Source: Piezodorus guildinii
Taxonomy: Eukaryota; Arthropoda; Insecta; Hemiptera; Pentatomidae
DNA length: 64,000 nucleotides
Reading direction: 5' to 3'
Assembly: GCA_023052935.1 (NCBI GenBank)
Contig: CM041294.1
Span: forward strand, 24,756,641 to 24,820,640
The position numbers and the translations under genes were made by a program. The notes below the pieces were generated by a model, which saw nothing but the letters and a program-made list of their open reading frames with translations, searched no databases and was not told the origin of the DNA. Of this stretch, positions 54,931-64,000 are shown one piece after another. Within the stretch, counting starts at the first letter, position 1. The number at the start of each line of letters is the position of its first letter.

Positions 54931-55439
54931 AAAAAAACATTAAATATGGTATCCTCTGTAATTCTACCATGGGAGTGCTGTTTTACTTTCCCTGCGTTCT
55001 TTATTCTTATTGATCACCGTTCGATACTATAATAAGATTGTTATACTTGGCAATCTACTGAAATTAATAATTATTGGTATACATTTGTTGTGTGTCGCTG
55101 TATAGGGAGGGAATTGGGTACAAACACGAATAATTCTCCACGTGGGAGGTCGTTAATGGAAAACATTGATTATTCACTTCATTATAATTAGTGCTACCTA
55201 GTACCTCCCACTCATGTGTATTTATTATGTCATTGCAGAAATTTGTTTTGTAAAGTTCTCATTGTGTGAAACATCAATGGTAGGCAATAAGGTAAAATAC
55301 ACATCTCAAAAAAAAAAAAAAAAATTCAGGGACTAAGTACTAGGGAAGTGAATTTTTTTTTTAATTCTCGATTTGCACTGGAATTTTGTTTGAAAGAAGA
55401 GTACGTTTGTACTAGTAGATCATGGTGAGAATGCATTTT
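54931..55439. other. Unassigned stretch
   Basis: Unique-looking DNA with an A-run at 55306-55323. No gene visible. Confidence 0.5.
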
Positions 55440-56348
55440 TACTTTCACTTACTATATATAGTAAGGGAAAGCATTGCGATGGTGAAAATTTTCGAATTCC
55501 ATTTTTCAACGGAAATACACATTTTAGGGTTCCCTGAGTCCAAATAACCAAGTCCCGCAAAAAGGTCTGTCTGTGGGTTTGTGTGTGGTAACTCCCTGGC
55601 GGAAACGGTATGTCCTATGAAACTGAAATTTCATATTTAAGACAAATATACGCCCGCGACGTTACAAACCCTTTTTCATCAAAATGAGCTTACCAGAAGA
55701 GCCACTTTATGCACACCATGCATTTTGCACCTTTTTTCGATTTTCTCGAAAACGATTCCGACGATTTTGATTAAACTCGTTATTTATATCGATGTAAAAT
55801 TTAATGGGCTTTCATATCATGTAGGTTTCATTCTGATTAAAATGGTCTGTCAGTGCTTAAATGCCGATATTTTCAATTTTCTTTCTCTAAAGTACCTTCA
55901 ATTTTGTCGATTCTATAAAAATAACTGTATTATCTTGTTACCACTGATGAAAAACAGGTAAATATATAGATTGAATGAATTCGATACCCAACTAAAGGAG
56001 AAAACAGAAAAAAATATTTTTTTAATGCCATTTTTCGTTTTTGAACATAATAACAGTAATATATATGTATGATATACCGTTGTAAAGCTAAACATTTTAG
56101 AAAAAATATTATCTCATACACAAGCTTTGAAAAGTTAATAGAAAGTGATTAAAAGCCGATAAAACTAAGCGATTGTTTTAGATAATAATATAATAGATTT
56201 TTTAATAAAACACATGTTTCTATAGAAATTCATTTTAATTAATTCTTTAATAGTTTTATGTATTTTAATCTCTAACTGTATTTTTGAAAATTCTTTCATT
56301 GATTTTAAAAATGGAGGTAAGTTAAAGTCGTGTGTTGTCCGCACCAGA
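55440..56348 (-). repeat. Repeat family C, copy 8
   Basis: Reverse orientation; TTTACTTTCACTTAC and TATATATAGTAAGGGAAAG at the left, TGTCCGCACCAGA at the right. Full-length subtype 1. Confidence 0.9.
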
Positions 56349-57126
56349 TTTTTTTGTTACTATTGTTAAATATAATTATAGAACACCATCACCTTGTAGA
56401 GATGTATCATCGAGAATTATTTCATCGTTATCTGAATGTCACTATAGAATGCATGGTTCATTTTGTATTGATAAGTGAACAGTTGGTGGTACAGATAGCA
56501 CATTTTTTGTTGATGGACTTGCTATTTGTATTATGGAAATCCGGACATTTAGGAATATGCCTTATATCTGTTTCGAAAGAATGATCCATTTGAGAACAAA
56601 TAAAATTAGACAATCTTTTTATTCTATTCGTCGTTGACATTTTTTCGTTTTTTTTTAATTACGACCCTTGATTTTCTCTTCATCTTGAATTTCGGTATTA
56701 TATATCGAATTATTCTATGTTTTAGAAGATCGATCTATCTATAAAACATAGAAATTTATGAGTTTTTCTTATATCTATACCGATGATTTTTTGTCTTTTT
56801 TTGTTCTATACGACGTTTAATTGTCTCTATTTTTCATTCTCCGTTATTGTTAAATCTTAAGAAATTTGTTTATAAAGCTTTTTTTATATTTTTTTTTTAT
56901 CCCTATGTCCCTTACACCTAATTTTATTTGTTTTCCTCCTTTTAATCGAAAATCGCGAAGATAAAGGAATTTTTTACTCAAAGGAGGGATCTTTTCCCTT
57001 TATTTCTTAATAATGATATATTTAATTTAATAAAAAAATGAAGATATTTTTAAATATAATTATTTCCTCGCTATTATTATATAGAAATTTTTCTAAAGTC
57101 CAATTATCAAAGGTTAACATTAAATA
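56349..57126. other. Unassigned stretch with a short Cys-rich frame
   Basis: A 60-codon minus-strand frame at 56458-56640 has CSQMDHSF, HIPKCPDFH and CAICTTNC, which looks like a zinc-binding tail, but I cannot assign it. The remainder is T-rich. Confidence 0.35.
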
Positions 57127-58026
57127 TTGGGTTGTGTCACATGAAATGTCCGTTTTCAAGGTAAAGGATTTTTATTAAAAATACGATATGAAAACAAGAT
57201 TATTTTATTCGAAGTATTTACCTTCTTTTTATACACATTTTTCCCAACGTAACACCAACTTTTTTTATCCCCGAACTGAAAAACTCTGAGCTTTAAAGTG
57301 AAATTAAATCTGAAATAGCACTTTTCACTTGATCATCATTTTCAAAAAGTTTTCCTTTGACGAAGTTGTCTAAATTCCTGAACAGGTGGTAATCTGTTGG
57401 AGACAAGACGGGAGAATATGGTGGGTGCGGAAGAAATTCGTAGCCCAGTTCTTTCAATTTTTGCACGGTATGTTTTGAAACATGAGGTCTTGCTGCCGCT
57501 CAGTGAGATCATGAGGTACCCATGTATTGAGCTTTTTTACTTTCCCAATACACTTTAAATGCCTGGAAACGGTAGATGGACTTGCATTTAGTTGTGCTGA
57601 GAGTCCTTTAACTGATTGGTAGGGGTTTCCTTCTACTGTATGATTGAGGACATCGTTGTCTATCACGGACGGAGGTCTTCTTCGGGGCAAGTTTTCCAAG
57701 TCGGTATCCCCAGCTGAAAACTTAGCAAACCTACGGCGAATGGTTCGTTCATTAACACTTCCTTCCCCAAACGCCTTGCAAATATTTCTAGCGGCCTCAG
57801 CTGCTGAATGGCCGAGTTTAAATTCGTATAAAAATATTACTCGAAAATTGCGTGTTTCCATGTTCATATTGGGAGGTATACTAAAAAGTGGGTAATATAT
57901 TGGGAAGCTAATGTTTATAATACAAAGGTAGAGGATTAGTAACTGTTTACTTTAAATATGTAAACATTCGGAAGAAAACAACAGAGACTTGCAAAATCCT
58001 TAATGTATTTCAGAAAGTATAAAAAC
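57127..58026 (-). mobile_element. mariner deletion derivative, longest copy
   Basis: Left TIR TTGGGTTGTGTCACATGAAA after TA; the right TIR is lost after ATAAAAAC. The minus-strand frame starts MNMETRNFRVIFLYEFKLGH at 57867, with the paired helix-turn-helix domain (AAEAARNICKAFGEGS, TIRRRFAKFSAGD, GLSAQLNASPSTVSRHLK) and the linker WVPHDLTERQ. A deletion then joins it, out of frame, to HVSKHTVQKLKELGY and the YSP-LSPTDYHLF region. The regions with the first two catalytic aspartates are absent. Confidence 0.9.
57454..57867 (-). pseudogene. mariner transposase, N-terminal DNA-binding half
   Basis: 137 codons; residues 1 to about 125 are genuine transposase (two helix-turn-helix units that bind the TIR), and the last dozen (DLMFQNIPCKN) are out-of-frame readthrough of the deletion joint. 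Mariner transposases are normally near 345 residues. It cannot catalyse transposition; it might still bind ends if expressed. Confidence 0.88.
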
Positions 58027-58375
58027 TAAATATTCGTAAGGATTGTACATTAAGCTAATCATAATGTTGTTGCCGTGTATAATCAGAATCTGAATCCTCA
58101 TTCTTGTTAACTAGTCATCTTAGCACCCTCTTACCCCCATCCAGAAAATTTTAATGTCACTACTTCCAACCACTGCATGCTGTAGGTTCCAAAATCACAG
58201 ATAGTAGAAACGTAAAAGCTGCTATGGAAGTAATGAAATGATATGGGAGTAAATTTTGTAATGGGTTGTAGTCGTCTAAGAGTAACACAAATGTGCAAAT
58301 TAAATGATATTAGTCAGGTTCTTTAACGCTTCAATACAGAAATTAATCACATATCGTAACAACTACTAGTTTTCA
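58027..58375. other. Unassigned; contains a diverged repeat also at 59060
   Basis: 58157-58235 (TGTCACTACTTCCAACCACT ... GTAAAAGCTGCT) resembles 59065-59135 (TGACACTACTCTCAATCTCT ... GTAGAAGCTGCT). The two flank the LINE fragment between them. Confidence 0.45.
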
Positions 58376-58945
58376 TAATAATAATAATAGCTTTATTGGC
58401 ATAAGTATTGACAAAAGCCTCTCCCATAGGGAGGAATTTATAGAAGTTGGCTTTAGTTAGAAATAATAAAATATTGAAAAAAAGCAAATAATCCAAAGAA
58501 AGAAAAAATACAAATAATTATAAAATAAAAAACCCTAAAAAACAAAACAGAGTCCTTGAAAAAATACACTAAAATCAAACACAAATTAAATATTTTTTAA
58601 AACGTTTATCCACCAGGATTTGTCCTCGCAACCAGCCACCAGTTTTCGCCAACAGTCTGCATCAATTCGTCCCTCCACCTGCGATGTGGTCGCTCCCCCT
58701 GCCTGCTGTCCTCTCTCGGGATCCACTCCGTGCAAGCTCTGGTCCATCTCCCACCAAGTGCCCAGCCCAGCTCCATTTCAACCCTTAGACATTTAATGTT
58801 CACTTTCTGAAGAATATTTTTGTTTTTTATTCTCTCCCTTTTCTGAATAAACATTAAACTTCTTAGAAACTGCATTTGCATGGTATTCAGCCTCCTGTCG
58901 AGTTTTCTTGTAAGTGCCCAGGTTTGAGCCCCGTAGAGTTTAAAT
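58376..58945 (-). mobile_element. RTE-like LINE, C-terminal tail and 3' region
   Basis: Minus strand from 58945: LYGAQTWALTRKLDRRLNTM, QMQFLRSLMFIQKRERIKNK, WIPREDSRQGERPHRRWRDE and GENWWLVART. The last block is the RxxGRPxxRWRDD tail common to insect endonuclease-RT LINEs. 58376-58600 is the 3' region, ending in TAATAATAATAATA. 5'-truncated. It is a third LINE lineage of this type besides 17.4 and 48.6 kb. Confidence 0.82.
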
Positions 58946-59732
58946 ATTACACATGGTGGGACTATTGATAGTTAAGGAGATGGAGAAATAATTGATGTTT
59001 GAAAGTGTTTAATGACAAGGCTTCACGAATGTATATAGGCAATGAATGAAATGAAATACTTGTGACACTACTCTCAATCTCTCCATGCTGAAGGTTCTAA
59101 AGCCACCGAAAGTAGAATCGTAGAAGCTGCTTTTGCTTTATGCTATGCGATAGTAGACTAAGAGATTATACACTTCCAATTATTTGAGGTAGCGAATAAA
59201 ACTCTTACTTTACCCCGACTCCCGTGATGGCAGAGCGCAGACTAGCGGTGTCCCCTAGACAATGGAAACGGGGTATGGATGAGGTCAATTAACGATGCCT
59301 AAACGGTACCTGGGATCAACAATGAAACAGGTGTTCTCATTAGCTCTTTGTCAGCGGCCGTGTTCTCAGAAGGGGCGGCATTGTCTATCCTCTCCGGACC
59401 GCTAGATCCTACTCGGGAAAAATGTCGGAGTTTGTTTACTGATTGCCATCGACACCTCCGCGCTCTTCTAGCACTTATCTTAAGTTTCGTCTTCTTTTTA
59501 TATCATTGTCATGGATTCCTAGAACAAAGATGTGCCCTATTGAGAAGATGAGAACGCCCATAGATCACAATAGCAAGTATTTCATAGTTATCGCTTGGCG
59601 AGTACGTATTTCCCAAGGGTTCGACGGCCCGGAGACAAACATCTACAAAGCACGTGCATGTGATTCGCGTTTGTTGTCTTCAAACCTTAAACATTATGTT
59701 GTGCTATGAATGCTCAGTTTCTGGTCGAAATA
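58946..59732. other. Unassigned stretch with a GC-richer block
   Basis: 59200-59660 has near-balanced base composition (GCAGAGCGCAGACTAGCGGT, CGACGGCCCGGAGAC) and two unrecognised overlapping frames of 67 and 88 codons. It is unique in the window. Possibly a conserved element or exon remnant. Confidence 0.45.
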
Positions 59733-60644
59733 ATCCATTTTCATCGACTATTTAAAGAATTTTTAAATACAGTTAGAGATAAAGAATTAATTTAATTGAA
59801 TTTCTATAGGAACATGTGTTTTATTAAAAATTTATTATATTATTATCTAAAATAATTAGTTAGTTTTATCTTCTTTTCATCAGTCTCTATTAACTTTTAA
59901 AAGCTTGTGTATGAGATAATATTTTTTCTAAATATTTTAGCTATCCAACAGTATATCACACATGTATATTACTGCTCTTATGTTCAAAAACGAAAAATTG
60001 CATTAAAAAATATTTTTTCTAGTATCTCCTTTAGTTGAGTATCGAATTCATTCAATTTATATATTTACCTGTGTTTTCATCAGTGGTAACAAGATAATAT
60101 AGTTATTTTTATTGAATCAACAAAATTATAGGTACTTTAGGGAAAGGAACTTTAAAATATCGGCATTTAAGCCCTGTAGGACCATATTAATCCGAATGGT
60201 ACCTAAATGATATTAATTTTAGCTTTTAATCCATTTAAGCCCTGTCAGACATTTTTATCAGAATAAAACCTACATGATATTAAGCCCATCCAATTTTACA
60301 TCGATATAGCGCGTTTAATCAAAATCGTCGTAATCATTTTCGAGAAAATCGAAAAAAGGTGCTAAATGCTTGGCATAAAGTGGCTCTTTTGGTAAGCTCA
60401 TTTTGATGAAAAAGGTTTTGTAACGTCCCGGACGTACGTTTGCCTTAAATATGAAATTTCAGTTTCATAGGACTTTTTAGGACCGTTTCCGCCCGGGAGT
60501 TACCACACACACACATACCTTTTTGCGGGACTTGGTTATTTAGACTCAGGGGACCTTAAAATGTGTATTTCCGTTAAAAACTGGAATTCAAAAATTTTCA
60601 CGATCGCAATACTTTCCCTTACTATATATAGTAAGTGAAAGTAA
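59733..60644 (+). repeat. Repeat family C, copy 9, left end missing
   Basis: Begins inside the left end (TTTAAAGAATTTTTAAATAC) and runs to the complete right palindrome (CTTACTATATATAGTAAG). About 60 bases in the 60220-60290 area repeat the CATTTAAGCCCTGTCAGAC block, a local duplication. Confidence 0.88.
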
Positions 60645-61148
60645 AGAGGACTTCATTTTAAGATGAATCAGCATAGGATGTGAAAGCCGATATATCAGTT
60701 AAACGGTAATAGTTAGAATTCGTTCGGATTTGTTTGGAGCCTATTCCTTGGTGATCCCGCAGAGTGGATCTTGATTTTCCGACCTAGAATTGATTGGCAA
60801 TCTGTTTGCCATAACAGATACGGATAACTCTTTCTGTTTGCCTTGATTAGAGTTGGTAGGGACGTTAATCCTCCTTCTTCTTTCCCCTCAAAAATGTACC
60901 GTCCATGTAAAATACCACGTAGTTACTATCTACTATTAGAATTATAAGATATTTTTTGATGTACAAGATAGTTCAAAAATTATCTGAACTCTTAAGTATA
61001 CATTTTGCTGTCAGTACGAAGTGCTTCAAGCAACAGCGGTGAATGCTCCATACTTATCATGAATCTATAAATATATGAGTTTGATGCACATTTCTTAAGA
61101 ATTTGACTTGCATCAGTTTTGTTTTTTCATTTATCATTCATTACTTGT
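60645..61148. other. Unassigned stretch
   Basis: Nothing recognised. Confidence 0.5.
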
Positions 61149-61312
61149 TGATTGGACGATGCTACAATGGGAGGACTAAATTTTGCCTATCCAGGTTTGA
61201 TAATGATAGGGATCTTTAACGCGTACCTGACATGGCACAGGCTCGGGAACACTATTTTACGCCCCCTCCGATGTACGGCATAACCAAGGGTCCTAGGGCC
61301 ATCTGCCGGGTT
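61149..61312 (-). mobile_element. SINE family B, truncated and diverged
   Basis: Reverse strand body: TTGGACGATGCTACAATGGG, TTTTGCCTATCCAGG, AACGCGTACCTGACATGGCA and CGATGTACGGCATAACCAAG. About 25 bases around the GGATTTTTT block are deleted and the tRNA-like head is missing. Confidence 0.82.
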
Positions 61313-62250
61313 TTAAGTCACATTAATGTCCTGATCCTTTGACACAAACCCTTTCCGATTCCTTTAATCCAAATTATTCCTCCTAAAGATTAAAACAGCA
61401 GTATCTACCATATTTTAATATGTCTATTAAAGTTCTGATTAACGGCTAAAAGGCTGGTTCTTACTGGTATCAAATACGAGAGATATTCTCTAAGAAACAG
61501 GGATATTTTGGTTAGGACTCCAAGTATGATTTTTTTTGTTTGTTTTTCAAGAATGAACCTTTGCAATCGAACAAAAAAAAAAAAAAAATTCCCTCCCTTT
61601 ACAAAATTTTTGGGTTAACGTGAGATTCAAGATGTGTTGAATCCGAATAACGAATAGAAAATAACCCGTTTCTCCTAATTAATAGATACCTAAAGTTCAT
61701 AGAGTGTTATTTCATAGAGAATTAAATTTTCTACAATATGAAAAAAAAAAAATCATTAAAATTGGCTCAGACAGTGGTGATATGCCATTATCCTTTGAAT
61801 TATATATTGCTTTTCATATTAATTAAATGCCTATCTACAGCTATACCCTAATATTGTTAGTTGGAAATAATAACCATAGTGTAATAATTTGCAGCTTATT
61901 TTGTTTATTTCGTTACATTAAGGCTTCAACAGTTAAGCAGGTTGCAGGCCACATTCAGGCATCTATTTTCCTGAAAAGGAAGATTCGTCAATAAGAACGA
62001 TTTATTTAATTAAAATAATCAGTAGAATTAAATAGTGATTGAATAGATAAGTAAACGAAGCTGGGCTAATTTGACATATTATAAATAATTACTAAATGGG
62101 CTTAAATACAAATGTATTGAATTTTAATTGATTTAGGACTGGTTAAATCTATAATGACTGTTGTTAAATTATACTCTAATTCTCAAAAGTACACTGATGC
62201 AATTTTATTTAAGTATTTCAAAAAATATAATAGGCGGTAATCGTAAACAT
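61313..62250. other. Unassigned AT-rich stretch containing family E
   Basis: Apart from 61550-61750 nothing is recognised. Confidence 0.45.
61550..61750 (+). repeat. Dispersed repeat family E
   Basis: AATGAACCTTTGCAATCGAA, CTCCCTTTACAAAATTTTTG, GATTCAAGATGTGTTGAATC and TTATTTCATAGAGAATTAAA match the 14.4-kb copy in order. Confidence 0.6.
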
Positions 62251-62750
62251 GGGGAGTCCGTGGCTGAGTGGCTAGCGCGCGCTAGTCTCTCATGCTACAG
62301 GTTCTGAGCTCGAATCCCAGTCCCAGGAGGACTTTTTTCAAGCATACAAATAAATGAGGATTCACTCACAATCCCCTCCGGGTACGTGGGACCCGTCAGC
62401 TAATTGATAGCCACCCACAAAAATAGGCGTAGGGAGTGATGACGCTACCCTCTAAAATGTCATCGAGTATCGCGGCGTGGAATATAAACCATACCGCGCG
62501 GCCAAGGGCCTCCAAGGCTTGTCGCGCCAACCGAAAAAAATAAATAAAAGCATGTAAAAAAATGGGGATTCACTCACAAACTCTCTCCCGGGTATGTGAG
62601 ACCCATCAGCCAAAGGGTGGCAACTCATAAAATTAGTCGTAAGGAGTGATGACCCTACTCTAAAAATTGTATCGTGAAACGTGAAACTCGTAAGAGCTTT
62701 ACACCGCGAGGCCCAGGGCCTACATGGCCTGTCGCGCCACTGGAAGGAAG
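62251..62750 (+). mobile_element. SINE family A, tail type 2, with a second body copy
   Basis: The first copy, 62251-62545, has head A box TGGCTGAGTGG, B box GAGCTCGAATCC, and the type 2 tail ending TGTCGCGCCAACCGAAAAAA. A headless second body follows at 62550-62745 (GGGGATTCACTCACAAACTC to TGTCGCGCCACTGG). This looks like a dimer made by recombination or slippage. Confidence 0.88.
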
Positions 62751-63410
62751 GTAATCGATTAAATAGAGACATGTTCTTATCCTGTTGTCTTATCAGATCG
62801 TAACAAAACGATTCATCAATCATTAATTATTTTTTGTCCTGAAGCGAAGAAAGAAAATGGTGCGCGAATAAAATGACTGAAGCCAGGATACTTAATAACA
62901 TTATAAAAAAAAATTATTTCATTTTGGTAGATGTCATTTGAAGAATTCTTTTAAGCGGTATTCGTTTCAACATGATACTATTAGATTTATTTCCACAACA
63001 TTTCAAGTTAATAATTATTATAGCAATTATTATTAAATTAAACATGAATATTAATTTTTAAAAATGATGAGATAAACTGAAAACGGAAGGTATACTGATG
63101 CAAAACATGGTGTTAGAAGAGACTGTCTGTTAAAGATTAAAGAGAATCTACCTTGTAACTTCAAAAGCTTACAGATACAAACAGGTTTCCAGTAGCTTAA
63201 ATTTTCCAAGTGGAAGGATTCAACAAATTTATTCAAACAGAAGGTAGACTAAACCCTCTTGTAATAACAAAACAACCCAACGCTAGCCCAAATGTTCACC
63301 GAAGTTTCTCGAAATTTTGAATTTAGACTAGAGAAAAAGCTATCTAATGCTCCGTAGTTTTGAAGCAAACTTTTTTTCTTCTTGATTCTCATTGTTTAAG
63401 TAAGTAACTC
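62751..63410. other. Unassigned AT-rich stretch
   Basis: Nothing recognised. Confidence 0.5.
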
Positions 63411-63600
63411 TGACTGCAGTAATTTTTATTTTATTTATTTGACAACAAGTAATATGCAAATGCCTTTAGGCATATATTGTGACACTGAAGACCATTACGA
63501 AAGACCTCCTTCAGGATTTTATGAATTCGTGAGCGAAGAATCCTCCCAGTGAAAGCACTCCTTCAAAATAAATAAGTAATAATAAATAAAAGATAAAATA
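63411..63600 (-). mobile_element. Possible LINE 3' untranslated tail
   Basis: Minus strand ends CTTGTTGTCAAATAAATAAA, a common LINE 3' end style. The medium-GC block before it (ATTCTTCGCTCACGAATTC) is unlike its surroundings. No coding part is visible. Confidence 0.3.
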
Positions 63601-63730
63601 AAATATTAATATAGCATAAATAGTTAATAATACAAAAATAAAATAAAGAAAGAAAAAAAAAAGTAAAGAAAGTAAAGTATAATAATAATTTTAAAAGAAA
63701 ATTAATAAAATAAAATTTTATTCGTTTATC

Positions 63731-64000
63731 GGGGTCTTGCCGCTCAGTGAGATCATGAGGTACCCATGTATTGAGCTTTTTTACTTTACCAATACACTTT
63801 AAATGTCTGGAAACGGCAGATGGACTTGCATTTAGTTGTGCTGAGAGACCTTTAACTGTTTGGTAGGGGTTTCCTTCTACTGTATGATTGAGGACATCGT
63901 TGTCTATCACGGACGGAGGTCTTCCTCGGGGCAAGTTTTTCAAGTCGGTATCCCCAGCTGAAAACTTAGCAAACCTACGGCGAATGGTTCGTTCATTAAC
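63731..64000 (-). mobile_element. mariner fragment running off the window
   Basis: Minus strand: linker WVPHDLTERQ at the left boundary, then upstream GLSAQLNASPSAVSRHLKCI and the DNLPRGRPPSVIDND-type region, continuing past the window end. The left boundary GGCAAGACC is the same deletion joint as in the 57-kb copy, after which unrelated AT-rich DNA begins. So it derives from the same deleted family. Confidence 0.87.

Noticed and set aside
1..64000. A bacterial-style operon, phage or defence system
   Set aside because: No long frames except LINE ORFs, no ribosome-site spacing, and many eukaryotic retroelements; the window is eukaryotic.

Overview
This is AT-rich, repeat-dominated eukaryotic DNA, most likely from an arthropod nuclear genome. 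The evidence is the mix of mobile elements: mariner, Jockey- and RTE-type LINEs, tRNA-derived SINEs, Helitrons, a TTAA-target MITE and hammerhead/Penelope-like pieces. I could not assign a species. I found no intact host protein-coding gene, tRNA, rRNA or CRISPR array. Almost everything recognisable is a mobile element or a repeat, usually broken and often nested.

Layout. 0.5-5.7 kb: two mariner deletion derivatives, Jockey-type LINE fragments, and a hairpin-forming cluster with hammerhead-like cores. 6.8-8.2 kb: an element with long inverted repeats, hit by a SINE that has a perfect 13-bp target duplication. 9-12.7 kb: a LINE 3' end, a Helitron with an internal duplication, a LINE tail and a small inverted-repeat element. 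13.3-18 kb: SINEs, copies of a dispersed repeat (family E), a Jockey RT fragment with a SINE pair inserted beside its catalytic aspartates, and an RTE fragment with an 18-bp target duplication. 19-24.5 kb: a complete Helitron end to end, then a nearly complete Jockey-type LINE on the minus strand (ORF1 with one frame break, ORF2 with one in-frame stop). 25-31 kb: SINE family A, a local duplication, a fold-back element, and a TTAA element inside a SINE.

32-61 kb is a hotspot for one repeat family (C). I see at least nine copies of about 0.65-1.1 kb with a characteristic left end and a palindromic right end. One copy is split by a 4534-bp element with 69-bp terminal inverted repeats that I could not match to a known family. 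Another repeat (family D) carries a 15 x 108-bp minisatellite in one of its copies. Further Jockey and RTE fragments, a 430-bp inverted repeat around a C copy, a fold-back element, a Helitron end and mariner copies fill the rest.

How it fits together. The near-intact LINE shows that an RT supply existed recently, and LINE RTs of this sort normally mobilise SINEs. The mariner copies lack two catalytic regions and would need a transposase from elsewhere. The nesting gives a relative order of insertion: LINE before SINE at 16 kb, SINE before TTAA element at 30.6 kb, repeat C before the 4.5-kb element at 36.8 kb, and repeat D before LINE and C at 32-33.6 kb. All similarities were judged by eye.
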